Origin: Streptomyces sp. NBC_00193
GTDB lineage: Bacteria; Actinomycetota; Actinomycetes; Streptomycetales; Streptomycetaceae
Reading direction: 5' to 3'
Length of the DNA: 64,000 bases
Assembly: GCF_026342735.1 (NCBI RefSeq)
Contig: NZ_JAPEMM010000001.1
Location: forward strand, 5,456,001 to 5,520,000
The translations under genes and the position numbers were made by a program. The notes below the pieces were generated by a model. The model was not told the DNA's origin and did no database searches. It saw only the letters and a list, made by a program, of their open reading frames with translations. How positions within the stretch are numbered: position 1 is the stretch's first letter; each line of letters starts with the position of its first letter. This document shows, in pieces, positions 27,140-35,927 of this stretch.

Positions 27140-28380
27140 TCATCCTCGACGAGTACCCGCCACCACCCCTCGAACTCCTCGGAGCACTGGGGGAGATGGG
27201 TGCGGAACTCGTCCCGCGCACGCTGGCCGAGCTGCTGGCCGGCCCACTGGAGGAGCTGCCTGAAGCGGACGTGCTGCTCGCCCCGGCCCAGGCCGACGGG
27301 GAGTCCGTACGGACCGCCGTGCGACGGCTGCGCCGCTGGGCCGGCGCCCCCATCGTGGTCGTCTGGACCGTGACGGAGTTCGCCGCCCTGGAGGAACACG
27401 TCCGGATCGGGCACGACTACCTCGTGCCCCCCTTCCTGCCCGCCCTCGTCGGGGCCCGGCTGCACAGCTGCTCGGAGCGCGCCGGACTCGGCCGCACCCT
27501 GCGCGAAGCCGATGCCCGCGCCGAACTCATGGGATACGAGAAGGAGTTGGAGATCGGCCGCGAGATCCAGGCCGGCTTCCTGCCGGAGTCACTGCCGGTC
27601 CCCGAGGGCTGGGAGATCGACGTGTGCTTCCGGCCCGCCCGGCAGGTCGCCGGGGACTTCTACGACGTCTTCGAGCTCTCCCGCGGCAGGCGCCTGGCCT
27701 TCATCGTGGCCGACGTCTGCGACAAGGGGGTCGGAGCCGCGCTCTTCATGGCGCTCATCCGCTCCCTGCTGCGGCACACCGCCGAGAACAGCGGCCTCCA
27801 GCACCTGGTGGCCGCCGGCCGCACCGGCAACAGCCGGCGCATCCCCGTGGTGGGGGCCACGCCGCTGCTCAACGCGGTCACCGCCACCAACGGCTACCTG
27901 ACCCGCAACCACCTGCGGCAGGGCTACTTCGCCACCCTCTTCTTCGGGGTGCTCGACCCGCTCACCGGCTCCCTCGTCTACATCAACGGCGGCCACAACC
28001 CGCCGCTGCTGCTGGACGCCGACGGTGGCGAGCCGCGCACCCTGGAGGTGACCGGCCCTGCCGTCGGGGTGCTCCCGGACTGTGTGTACACGCTCGGCTA
28101 CGCCCAGTTGAACCCGGGCGACACGCTCTTCGTGTTCACCGACGGAGTGCCCGAGGCGCGCTGCCCCAGCGGCGGCTTCCTCGGCGACGAGCGGATGCTG
28201 CAGCTGCTCTCCGGTCCTCCGGTGAGCGGCAGGGAGGTGGTCCAGCGCATGGACACGGCGGTACGCGAACACACCGGAACGGCCGAACAGCACGACGACG
28301 TCACCATGCTGGCCCTGCACCGGCCACGCGCGGCGCGGGGGCCGCACGCGGGCGGCGCCGATTGCCAGGTCGTGGCCTGA
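27121..28380 (+). CDS. PP2C/SpoIIE-type serine phosphatase with degenerate receiver-like N-domain
   Basis: A 419-aa phosphatase. Residues 1-125 have a receiver-like alpha/beta pattern (TVIILDEYPPPPLELL, PIVVVWTVTE, HDYLVPPFLP) but no recognisable phosphoacceptor Asp. A coiled helix (EKELEIGREIQAGFLPESL) links to the PPM domain, with its metal-binding Asp residues: VAGDFYDVF (about 179), VADVCDKGVGAAL, FTDGVPEAR (about 340), HDDVTML (about 391). It should dephosphorylate the STAS partners and so reverse the kinase. An insertion (HLVAAGRTGNSRRIPVVGAT) interrupts the PPM domain. ATG 27121 has GAGGGG within the kinase gene. It corresponds to IcfG (slr1860). Confidence 0.9.
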   Translation: MPSTTVIILDEYPPPPLELLGALGEMGAELVPRTLAELLAGPLEELPEADVLLAPAQADGESVRTAVRRLRRWAGAPIVVVWTVTEFAALEEHVRIGHDYLVPPFLPALVGARLHSCSERAGLGRTLREADARAELMGYEKELEIGREIQAGFLPESLPVPEGWEIDVCFRPARQVAGDFYDVFELSRGRRLAFIVADVCDKGVGAALFMALIRSLLRHTAENSGLQHLVAAGRTGNSRRIPVVGATPLLNAVTATNGYLTRNHLRQGYFATLFFGVLDPLTGSLVYINGGHNPPLLLDADGGEPRTLEVTGPAVGVLPDCVYTLGYAQLNPGDTLFVFTDGVPEARCPSGGFLGDERMLQLLSGPPVSGREVVQRMDTAVREHTGTAEQHDDVTMLALHRPRAARGPHAGGADCQVVA

Positions 28381-29135
28381 TGGCCCGGACCATCGTGGTG
28401 CACTCGTACCGCGGCGGAACCGGAAAGTCCTCGGTGCTGGCGAACCTGGCCCTGCTCCTCGCGGCCGAGGGACGCCGGGTGGGGGTGATCGACACGGACA
28501 TCCAGTCGCCCACCCTGGACCTGCTCTTCCGGCTCGGCCCCGGTCCCTCGCTCGCCGACTACCTGCTCGGCCGGTGCGAGATCGAGGCCGCCGCCCAGGA
28601 GGTCGTCACGGGCTGCGGCCGCGGGAGCCTGTACGTCGTACCGGCGCGGACCGGGACGGCGGCCCTCCGGGAGCTCATGACCACCGGCTACGACGTGGGG
28701 CTGCTGCCCGAGGGCTTCGACCGGCTGGCCCTGCACCACGCCCTGGACGTCCTGCTGCTCGACACCCATGCCGGGCTCAACAACGAGTCGGTCACGGCGA
28801 TGGCCAGCGCCGACGTCCTGCTGATCATGGCCCGGGCCGACCGGATCGACCTCCTCGGCGTCGAGGAGACCATCGCCCTGACCGGCCGGCTCGCCTGCCG
28901 GCGGACCCTGGTGATGAGCATGGCGCCCGAGGGCATCGACCGGCAGGCGGCCCGTCGCCGGGCCGAGGAGGTCTACCGCACCCCGCTGGCCGGAATCCTG
29001 CCCTATGTTCCGGAAATGGCCGCGCTCTACGGGGAGCGCATATTCTCCGAAGCCCATCCCGACCACCCCCTGGTCGGTGAATTCCGCACCATCATCTCGG
29101 CGTTGGACGCACGTGACGAAGTATCGCGTGCCTGA
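28380..29135 (+). CDS. ParA/MinD-like P-loop ATPase with altered signature lysine
   Basis: A 251-aa SIMIBI ATPase. The deviant Walker A reads SYRGGTGKSSVLANL (residues 9-23): the signature Lys that crosses into the partner active site in ParA/MinD is Arg11 here, while the catalytic K16 is kept. Switch regions are visible: GVIDTDIQSPTLDLLF and LLLDTHAGLNNESV. No amphipathic membrane-targeting tail is evident. ATG 28380 overlaps the phosphatase stop by one base. It may act as a spatial or assembly factor for the signalling complex; that is an inference from operon position. A hairpin follows. Confidence 0.85.
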   Translation: MARTIVVHSYRGGTGKSSVLANLALLLAAEGRRVGVIDTDIQSPTLDLLFRLGPGPSLADYLLGRCEIEAAAQEVVTGCGRGSLYVVPARTGTAALRELMTTGYDVGLLPEGFDRLALHHALDVLLLDTHAGLNNESVTAMASADVLLIMARADRIDLLGVEETIALTGRLACRRTLVMSMAPEGIDRQAARRRAEEVYRTPLAGILPYVPEMAALYGERIFSEAHPDHPLVGEFRTIISALDARDEVSRA

Positions 29136-29147
29136 CGTCTCCCCCTT

Positions 29148-29167
29148 ACGCCCCTAGCGGGGGGCGT
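29148..29167 (+). terminator. Short hairpin after the ParA/MinD-like gene
   Basis: acgcccc (29148-29154) pairs with ggggcgt (29161-29167) around a 6-base loop, 12 bp after the stop. The 88-bp gap it lies in is the widest within the 24-gene run, so it may partly separate the regulatory half from the oxidative half. Confidence 0.4.
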
Positions 29168-29223
29168 GTTGAATCGGCAGCGAATCCAGCGCAGCCGGAA
29201 CATCCGGAAGAAGGAGAAGAGTC

Positions 29224-29964
29224 ATGAAGATTCTCGTCGTCATGACGGCCAAGGCCACGCTTCATCTGCTGGACGGGGAACAACACCCCTCGGGTTTCTG
29301 GGCCGAGGAATTCGCCGTTCCCTACACCCTCTTCAAGAATGCCGGCCACACCGTGGACGTGGCCACGATCGGGGGGCAGACCCCGACGGTCGACGCGACC
29401 AGCATCGACCCCCAGTTCCTCCAGTGGGTCCGCCCCCAGGGCTCCGCCGACACGGACACGGCCAGCGCCCTGGAGTACAGCCGCGTCATAGAGAACACCC
29501 CGCAGCTGAGGAACCCGATCGCCCTGGAGACCCTGGGCGAGAAGGACATCGCCGACTACGACGGCATCTACATCAGCGGCGGCCACGGGGCCATCGGCGA
29601 CCTGCCCAAGTCCGACGAGCTCGCGCAGATCCTGCGCTGGGCCATCGCGCAGGACAAGCCCCTGGCCACCGTCTGCCACGGACACACCGCCCTGCTGGCC
29701 CTGCGCGACGGCGAGGGCCAGTGGCCCTTCGCGGGCTACCGGATGACCGCCTTCTCGCACAGCGAGGAGCTCGTCACCAACATGGCGGGCCGGCTCCCGC
29801 TGATCCTGGAGGCCGAACTCACCCGGCTCGGAGCCCGCTACGAGAAGGCCGACGCGATCTGGGACTCGCACGTGGTGGTGGACCGCAAGCTCACCACCGG
29901 CCAGAACCCCTACTCCTCCAAGGCCCTCGCGGAGACGTTCTTACGTCAGCTCGCCGAGGGCTAG
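29224..29964 (+). CDS. DJ-1/PfpI-family protein, Hsp31/glyoxalase III-like, with TTA codon (third of three)
   Basis: A 246-aa Hsp31-class protein. MKILVVMTAKATLHLLDGEQ opens the fold, FWAEEFAVPYTLFKNAG carries the conserved Glu, IYISGGHGAIGDL the loop, and ATVCHGHTALLAL the nucleophilic Cys with a neighbouring His. The motif set matches glyoxalase III-type DJ-1 proteins. AAGAAGGAGAAGA is a strong RBS for ATG 29224. Codon 240 (29941-29943) is TTA, the rare Leu codon read by bldA tRNA in Streptomyces, so full translation probably waits for development. The aldehyde dehydrogenase follows 48 bp later. Confidence 0.88.
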   Translation: MKILVVMTAKATLHLLDGEQHPSGFWAEEFAVPYTLFKNAGHTVDVATIGGQTPTVDATSIDPQFLQWVRPQGSADTDTASALEYSRVIENTPQLRNPIALETLGEKDIADYDGIYISGGHGAIGDLPKSDELAQILRWAIAQDKPLATVCHGHTALLALRDGEGQWPFAGYRMTAFSHSEELVTNMAGRLPLILEAELTRLGARYEKADAIWDSHVVVDRKLTTGQNPYSSKALAETFLRQLAEG

Positions 29965-30012
29965 CCGAAGCGCCCTGCCCCTCGTTCCCGAAACCGGAAG
30001 GCAGCCACAGCC

Positions 30013-31497
30013 ATGACCAAGCGCGCGCTCAGCGACCAGCCCTTGGCCAACCCCGGGAAACTGTTCATCGGCGGCACCTGGGTCCCGGCCCGGGACGGCC
30101 GTACCGAACCGGACATCAGCCCCGTGGACGGCCAGGAGATCGTGCCGGTGGCCCAGGCGGCCGCCGCGGACGCGGACGCGGCCGTGGCCGCCGCCCGTAC
30201 GGCGTACGAGGAAGGTCCCTGGAGCAGACTGTCCGCCCAGGAGCGCGCGCTGCGGCTGAACCGGGTCGGGGAGCTCATCGAGCGCGACCTGGAGGAGATC
30301 GCCCTGCTGGAGACGGTGGACATGGGCAAGCCGTTCGCCTTCTCCTCCACGGTCGACGCCCCCATGGCCGCCCAGCTCATGCACTACTACGCCGGAGCCG
30401 TGACCCGGGTCGACGGCTCCTCCCGGGCCCCGGCCGGCGGGCAGCTCGCGTACACCCTGCGCGAACCGCTGGGCGTGGTCTGCGCCATCACCCCCTTCAA
30501 CTTCCCGCTGCTCCTGTCGATGACGAAGATCGCCCCGGCCCTCGCGGCCGGGAACACGGTGGTCCACAAGCCCTCGCCCGCCACCCCGCTCACCGCCCTG
30601 AAGATCGCCGAGCTGTTCCAGGAGGCGGAAATTCCGGACGGTGTGCTGAACGTCATCACCGGTCCGGGCGTGGAACTGGGTGAGACCCTCACCGGCCACC
30701 CCGGCATCGACAAGATCGCCTTCACGGGGTCCACCTCCGTGGGCCAGTCGATCATCCGCAAGGCGGCCGGCACCCTGAAGAAGGTGACGATGGAGCTCGG
30801 CGGCAAGTCCGCCAACATCGTCTTCGCCGACGCCGACCTCGACGCCGCCGAGGAACTCGCCTTCTTCGGCATCTACTACAACAAGGGCGAGATCTGCACG
30901 GCCGGCTCCCGGCTGCTGCTGCACCGCCCGATCCACGACGAGATGGTCGAACGGCTCGTGGCCCGCGCAGCCGCGCTGCGGCCCGGAGACCCGCGCGACC
31001 CGGACACCCTCTTCGGACCGCTCGCCCACCGCGGGCAGTTCGACAAGGTCAGCTCGTACATCGAGGTCGGCGAGAAGGAAGGCGCCGTCCTGCGCGTCGG
31101 CGGCACCGGCTGGACCCCCGAAGGGGCCTCCTCCGAAGGCCTGTACTTCCTGCCGACCATCTTCACCGGCGTGGACAACGGCATGCGGATCGCCCAGGAG
31201 GAGATCTTCGGACCCGTCCTGTCGATCATCCCCTTCGACACCGAGGAGGACGCCGTACGCATCGCCAACGACAGCGCGTACGGCCTCGCCGCCGGGGTCC
31301 ACACCAAGGACCTGCGGCGCGCCCACCGGGTCGCCTCGCAGATCAAGGCCGGGACCGTCTGGGTCAATTGCTACAACCAGTACGACCCCGCCGTGCCCTA
31401 CGGCGGCTACAAGGCCTCCGGCTACGGGCGCGAGTGCGGCCCCGAGTCCCTGGAGAGCTACACCCAGACCAAGTCGGTCTGGATCGGAATGGACTGA
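30013..31497 (+). CDS. Aldehyde dehydrogenase family protein
   Basis: A 494-aa NAD(P)-dependent aldehyde dehydrogenase, normal length. Landmarks: PFNFPLLLSMTKIAPALAAG, VHKPSPATPLTALKIAEL (cofactor site), the activator Glu in MELGGKSANIVFADADL (about 260) and catalytic Cys in KGEICTAGSRLLLH (about 294). EEIFGPVLSII and a full C-terminal bridging domain are present. It should oxidise a small or betaine-type aldehyde to the acid. It sits between the DJ-1 and F420-reductase-like genes, consistent with downstream processing of an aldehyde. Substrate unknown. Confidence 0.93.
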   Translation: MTKRALSDQPLANPGKLFIGGTWVPARDGRTEPDISPVDGQEIVPVAQAAAADADAAVAAARTAYEEGPWSRLSAQERALRLNRVGELIERDLEEIALLETVDMGKPFAFSSTVDAPMAAQLMHYYAGAVTRVDGSSRAPAGGQLAYTLREPLGVVCAITPFNFPLLLSMTKIAPALAAGNTVVHKPSPATPLTALKIAELFQEAEIPDGVLNVITGPGVELGETLTGHPGIDKIAFTGSTSVGQSIIRKAAGTLKKVTMELGGKSANIVFADADLDAAEELAFFGIYYNKGEICTAGSRLLLHRPIHDEMVERLVARAAALRPGDPRDPDTLFGPLAHRGQFDKVSSYIEVGEKEGAVLRVGGTGWTPEGASSEGLYFLPTIFTGVDNGMRIAQEEIFGPVLSIIPFDTEEDAVRIANDSAYGLAAGVHTKDLRRAHRVASQIKAGTVWVNCYNQYDPAVPYGGYKASGYGRECGPESLESYTQTKSVWIGMD

Positions 31498-31536
31498 CGT
31501 CCCCCCGCTCGCACCGAGACCACCTGAGGAGCCCCC

Positions 31537-32151
31537 ATGAGGATCGGCATCGTCGGAACGGGCCGGATCGGATCGACCCTGGCCAGGATCCTCGTGGCGG
31601 CGGACCACCAGGTCGTGCTCGCCAACGCCCGGGGCCCGCAGAGCCTCGCGGCCCTGCTGGCCGAACTGGGCCCCGCGGCCTCGGCGGCGTACCCCGCCGA
31701 GGCCGCGGCCCGGTCCGAAGTCCTCGTCCTGATGGTGCCGTTCGACGGCGTCGAGGGGCTGCTGCCGCAGGACGCCGTACGGGACACCGTGCTGGTGGAC
31801 GCCACCAACGCGTTCGACGGCCCGGGCAACGCCAGGGATCTCGGCGGCCGGGGATCCAGCGAACTCGTCGCGGATTGGTATCCGGGGACCCGGATCGTGA
31901 AATCCCTGAACACCATGCATTTCGAGACGCTCGCCGTCGCCGGCACCGCGCCGGGCCCGCGTCTGGCCCATTTCACCGCGGGTGACGACGGGAAAGCCAA
32001 AGAAATAGTCGCGGGAATCATCACGGATCTCGGATTCGCTCCCGTGGACACCGGTCCGCTGCACTCCGGAGGAATTCTCCAGCAGCCCGGCGGGCCCCTC
32101 TTCAACCGGCCGCTCACGGAAGCGCAGGCGCTGGCATGGACCTCTCACTGA
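31537..32151 (+). CDS. NADPH-dependent F420 reductase-like protein
   Basis: A 204-aa Rossmann protein. The NADP-binding loop GIVGTGRIGSTLARILVAAD is at the N-terminus, with VLANARGPQS following. It continues through VLVLMVPFDGVEG and DATNAFDG, then RIVKSLNTMHFETL, as in the NADP oxidoreductase (PF03807) group that includes F420:NADPH oxidoreductase. Such enzymes exchange hydride between NADPH and F420. No F420 biosynthesis gene is in the window. It overlaps the iron-sulfur subunit gene by 16 bp, so it is tied to the hydroxylase operon. Confidence 0.82.
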   Translation: MRIGIVGTGRIGSTLARILVAADHQVVLANARGPQSLAALLAELGPAASAAYPAEAAARSEVLVLMVPFDGVEGLLPQDAVRDTVLVDATNAFDGPGNARDLGGRGSSELVADWYPGTRIVKSLNTMHFETLAVAGTAPGPRLAHFTAGDDGKAKEIVAGIITDLGFAPVDTGPLHSGGILQQPGGPLFNRPLTEAQALAWTSH

Positions 32152-32660
32152 ACGTCAACGGAAGACCCGAGCAGTTCGCGGCGCAGCCGAACGAACTGCT
32201 CGTGGAACGGCTCCGCGACGGCCTCGGACTGACCGGCACCAAGGTCGGCTGCGACACCGGCCAGTGCGGAACCTGCGTCGTCCGGCTCGACGGCCGCTCC
32301 GTCAAGAGCTGCCTGATCCTCACCGCGGCAGCCGCCGGCTCCGCGGTGACCACCATCGAGGGGGTCACCACCCCCGGCGGTGAACTCACCGGCCTCCAGG
32401 AGGCCTTGCGCCAGGAACACGGGACCCAGTGCGGCTTCTGCACCCCCGGGATGGTCATGGCCCTGGGCGAACTGGTCGAGAACACCTCTGACCGCGAGGC
32501 GCCCACCGAGCCCGAGATCCGCGAGTGGCTCACCGGGAACCTGTGCCGCTGCACGGGCTACCACAGCGTCGTACGAGGAGTGCAGCGCGCCTGCTCCGCG
32601 GCCCGCGAGGACGCGCCCGCGCAGCCGGCCACCGCCGCCGCGTCCGGACAGGAGGGGTGA
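32136..32660 (+). CDS. Molybdenum hydroxylase, [2Fe-2S] iron-sulfur subunit
   Basis: A 174-aa small subunit of a xanthine dehydrogenase/CO-dehydrogenase-type enzyme. The plant-type [2Fe-2S] cysteines are CDTGQCGTCVV and the later SCL (first cluster). CGFCTPGMV plus CRCTGY give the second cluster. It carries electrons from the molybdenum site to FAD. The C-terminal 20 residues are an Ala/Pro-rich tail. The large and FAD subunits follow directly (5-bp gap, then GTGA overlap), so the enzyme is a complete S-L-M heterotrimer. Naming CoxS is avoided because the substrate is unlikely to be CO. Confidence 0.92.
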   Translation: MDLSLNVNGRPEQFAAQPNELLVERLRDGLGLTGTKVGCDTGQCGTCVVRLDGRSVKSCLILTAAAAGSAVTTIEGVTTPGGELTGLQEALRQEHGTQCGFCTPGMVMALGELVENTSDREAPTEPEIREWLTGNLCRCTGYHSVVRGVQRACSAAREDAPAQPATAAASGQEG

Positions 32661-32665
32661 GGGAG

Positions 32666-35080
32666 ATGACCGCAGTCACGGGGGAGACCCCGCTCCAGGG
32701 CAACGGCCTGCTCGGACAGCCGCTGGACAGCCGAGAGGACCCGCAGCTCCTGCGCGGCGAGGCCACGTACGTGGGCGACATCGACCTGGCGGGCACCGCC
32801 CACATGGCGATCCTCGGCAGCCCGATCGCCCACGCGAAGATCCTCTCCATCGACACGAAGGCCGCCGAGCAGCTGCCGGGCGTGCTGAAGGTGGCCACCG
32901 CGGCCGACTTCACCGACGTCATGCCGCTGCCCTGCATCTGGATACCCGGCGGGGTCGAGAGCCACTTCCCGCCCCACCCCTACGGACTTCCCGGCTCCCG
33001 CCCGGTGCTGTCCGGCGACACCGTGCGCCACGTCGGCGACCCCATCGCCGTGGTCGTCGCCGAGACCCCGCGCCAGGCCGCCGCGGCGCTCGCCGCCATC
33101 TCCGTCGAGTACGAGCCGCTGACCGTGGTGACCCGCGCCGACGAGGCCCTCGCCGAAGGCGCTCCCCAGCTCCACGAGGCCGTCCCGGGCAACCTGAACG
33201 CGTACTGGACCTGCGGCGACAAGGACCGCACCGACGCGGCCATCGCCGCGGCCGAGGTCACGGTGGAGCTCGATCTCGTCAACCAGCGCACCATCAACAG
33301 CCCCATCGAGCCGCGCGGCGCGGTCGGCGACTACAACGCCGCCACCGGCGAGTACACGCTGTACGCCTCCACCCAGGGCCCGCACAACCACCGCTTCCTG
33401 CTCTCCGCGCTGGTCCTCGGCATCCCCTTCAACAAGCTCCGGGTCGTGGCCCCGACCGTCGGCGGCAGCTTCGGCACCAAGGGGTACCTGTACCCCGACA
33501 TGCCGCTGGTCCTGCTGCTCTCCAAGGTGCTCGGCCGGCCCGTGAAATGGGTCGACACCCGCACCGGGCTGATGAACTCCACCGTCCAGGGCCGCGACCA
33601 CCGCCAGCACGTGACCCTGGCCGGCACCCGCGACGGCCGGATCACCGCCGTGCGCTGCACGAGCTACGCCAACCTCGGCGCCTACCCCTCCACCATCGGC
33701 CCCGGCGTCGCCACCGCCCTGATGGGCCGCTCCATCAGCGGCATGTACGACATCGACGCCGCCTTCTGCGAGGTCTACGCCGCCTTCACCAACACCGTCC
33801 CGCTCGGCGCCCAGCGCGGCAGCGGGCGCGCCGAGGCCGCGTTCCTGATGGAACGGCTCGTGGACCGGTACGCCTCCGAGATCGGCATGGACCCGGCGGC
33901 GGTGCGCCGCAAGAACCTGGTGCCCAAGGAGAAGTTCCCGTACGACAACGGCCTCGGCTGGACCTACGACTCGGGCGACTACCAGCTCAACTTCGACCGG
34001 GCGATCGAGCTCTCGGGCTACGCCGACATGCCCGCCCGCAAGACCGAGGCCCGCGCCCGCGGCAAACGGCTCGGCGTCGGCATCGCCTCCTACGTGGCGA
34101 TCTGCGGGGTCGGCCCCTCCACCCGGATGTCCAAGGAGGGCATGCTCGGCGGCACCTGGGAGAGCGCGAACATCCGCGTCCACCCGACCGGCGAGGTCAC
34201 CGTCACCGTCGGCTCCGCCTCCACCGGCCAGAGCCACGGCACCGTCTTCGCGCAGGTCGCCGCCGACGAGCTCGGCATCGACCCCTCGCAGGTCCAGGTG
34301 TACGAGGGCGACACGCTCAAGGCCCCGTACGGTCAGGGCACGTACGGCTCGCGCTCCTACAGCATGGCCGCGCCGGCCATCGCCCTCACCGCCCGGAAGA
34401 TCAAGAGCAAGCTGGTCAAGGCCGGGGCCGTCTTCCTGGGCGTCCCCGAGGACAAGGTCGTCTACGCGGACGGCAAGGTCTTCGTAGAGGGTCACGAGGA
34501 CGACACCGAGAACACCAAGACCTTCGCCGAACTGGCGATGGCCATGTGGTACGGCTGGGGGCTCCCGCCCGAGATCGAGCCCGCCCTCGACGAGACCACC
34601 CACTTCGACCCGCCGGACTTCAACTACCCCTTCGGGACGCACGTCGCCGTCGTCGAGATCGACGAACTGACCGGCGAGACCGAGGTGGTGGCCTACACCG
34701 CCGTCGACGACGCGGGCCACATCGGCAATCCGAAGATCGTCCTCGGCCAGATCGAGGGCAGCATCGTGCACGGCCTCGGCCAGGCCCTCATGGAGCACGC
34801 GGAGTACGACCCCGACGGTCGGCTCGTCAGCCGGGACCTGGGCCACTACGCGCTGCCGCGCGCCATCGACGCACCCTTCTTCACCCTCGACAAGACCACC
34901 ACGCCCACCCCGCACAACCCGCTGGGAGCCAAGGGCGCGGGAGAGATCGCCACCGTGCCGCCCGCCGCGGCCGTCGTCAACGCCGTCGTCGACGCCCTGT
35001 CCGACCTGGGCGTCCGGCACATCGACATGCCCGTCACCCCCGAGAAGGTCTGGCGCCGCCTGAGAGGGGAATCCCAGTGA
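32666..35080 (+). CDS. Molybdenum hydroxylase, molybdopterin-binding large subunit (form II type)
   Basis: An 804-aa catalytic subunit. [14 protein letters not shown] (near 265), [13 protein letters not shown] and [20 protein letters not shown] (with catalytic Glu, near 759) are molybdopterin-family motifs. The diagnostic active-site loop reads AQRGSGR (near 381), like form II (AYRGAGR), not the AYxCSFR of true CO dehydrogenases. It should oxidise an aldehyde, purine or other N-heterocycle rather than CO. ATG 32666 has GGGAG close by. It is embedded among aldehyde-related genes; an aldehyde substrate is the simplest reading. XdhC at 41328 may load the cofactor. Confidence 0.92.
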   Translation: MTAVTGETPLQGNGLLGQPLDSREDPQLLRGEATYVGDIDLAGTAHMAILGSPIAHAKILSIDTKAAEQLPGVLKVATAADFTDVMPLPCIWIPGGVESHFPPHPYGLPGSRPVLSGDTVRHVGDPIAVVVAETPRQAAAALAAISVEYEPLTVVTRADEALAEGAPQLHEAVPGNLNAYWTCGDKDRTDAAIAAAEVTVELDLVNQRTINSPIEPRGAVGDYNAATGEYTLYASTQGPHNHRFLLSALVLGIPFNKLRVVAPTVGGSFGTKGYLYPDMPLVLLLSKVLGRPVKWVDTRTGLMNSTVQGRDHRQHVTLAGTRDGRITAVRCTSYANLGAYPSTIGPGVATALMGRSISGMYDIDAAFCEVYAAFTNTVPLGAQRGSGRAEAAFLMERLVDRYASEIGMDPAAVRRKNLVPKEKFPYDNGLGWTYDSGDYQLNFDRAIELSGYADMPARKTEARARGKRLGVGIASYVAICGVGPSTRMSKEGMLGGTWESANIRVHPTGEVTVTVGSASTGQSHGTVFAQVAADELGIDPSQVQVYEGDTLKAPYGQGTYGSRSYSMAAPAIALTARKIKSKLVKAGAVFLGVPEDKVVYADGKVFVEGHEDDTENTKTFAELAMAMWYGWGLPPEIEPALDETTHFDPPDFNYPFGTHVAVVEIDELTGETEVVAYTAVDDAGHIGNPKIVLGQIEGSIVHGLGQALMEHAEYDPDGRLVSRDLGHYALPRAIDAPFFTLDKTTTPTPHNPLGAKGAGEIATVPPAAAVVNAVVDALSDLGVRHIDMPVTPEKVWRRLRGESQ

Positions 35081-35901
35081 TCCTCGCCGAGTTCGACTAC
35101 GTACGCCCCGTCGGCCTCGACGAGGCCCTGACCCTGCTGGCCGGCCGGCCCGGCGCCCGCGTACTGGCCGGCGGGCAGAGCCTGCTGCCCGGTCTGCGCA
35201 CCGGCGAGGACCGGGCCTCCCTGCTCGTCGACCTCCGCCGGCTCGAAGAGCTCCGGGGGATCGAGCGGACACCCGCGGGGATCCGGATCGGCGCGCTGAC
35301 CACCCTGGCCGAACTGGCCGCGGACCCCCTGGTGCTGGCCGAGGCGCCGGAACTCGCCGCCGCGGCCCGCGCCAACGGCGACCCCCAGGTCCGCAACCTC
35401 GGCACCGCGGGCGGCAACCTCGCCGCCACCGGCCGGGCCACCGACCTGCCCGTCGCGGCCATGGCCGCCGGAGTCACGGCCGAACTGGCCGGCCCCGGCG
35501 GGGTGTCGACGGTCACCGCCGAGGAACTGGCCGCCTCCGGCGTCCCGGCGGGCACCGTCATCACGGCCCTGCTCGTCCCGGCCGGCGGCCGTGCCGCCGC
35601 CTTCGAGAAGACCGCCGACCGGGCGACCCGCTACCCGGTCTGCGCCGCCGCCGTACGGATCACCCCCGACGGGCCGCGCATCGCGGTCACCGGAGCCACC
35701 GCCCGCGCACTGCGGCTGCGCGGGGTCGAGGAACGCATCGGCGGGGGCCCGTACACCACCGAGAACGTGCTCGCGGCCTTCCGCGCCGAGCCCCGGGAGC
35801 TGTTCGTCCCGGGGCGCGGCACCTCGGCCGAGTACCTCGGCCACCTCGCGGGCGTACTCACCGCCCGCGCGCTCACGAGGGCCGTGCAGGCACCCGCCTG
35901 A
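35077..35901 (+). CDS. Molybdenum hydroxylase, FAD-binding medium subunit
   Basis: A 274-aa subunit with the FAD_binding_5 fold: the loops AGGQSLLPGLRTG (about 31) and LGTAGGNLAATGR (about 109) contact [21 protein letters not shown] is the usual start. GTG 35077 overlaps the large-subunit stop by 4 bp (GTGA), so the subunits are made together. The C-terminal CO_deh_flav_C domain covers about 180-255. It receives electrons from the iron-sulfur subunit and passes them to an acceptor such as NAD or quinone. Confidence 0.92.
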   Translation: MILAEFDYVRPVGLDEALTLLAGRPGARVLAGGQSLLPGLRTGEDRASLLVDLRRLEELRGIERTPAGIRIGALTTLAELAADPLVLAEAPELAAAARANGDPQVRNLGTAGGNLAATGRATDLPVAAMAAGVTAELAGPGGVSTVTAEELAASGVPAGTVITALLVPAGGRAAAFEKTADRATRYPVCAAAVRITPDGPRIAVTGATARALRLRGVEERIGGGPYTTENVLAAFRAEPRELFVPGRGTSAEYLGHLAGVLTARALTRAVQAPA

Positions 35902-35927
35902 CCGTCCACGACGGGGGAGTTGAAGCA

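Noticed and set aside
32666-35080. Calling the hydroxylase a true carbon monoxide dehydrogenase (CoxL)
   Set aside because: The AYxCSFR loop of form I CoxL is absent; the loop is AQRGSGR, like form II proteins. CO oxidation is not supported.
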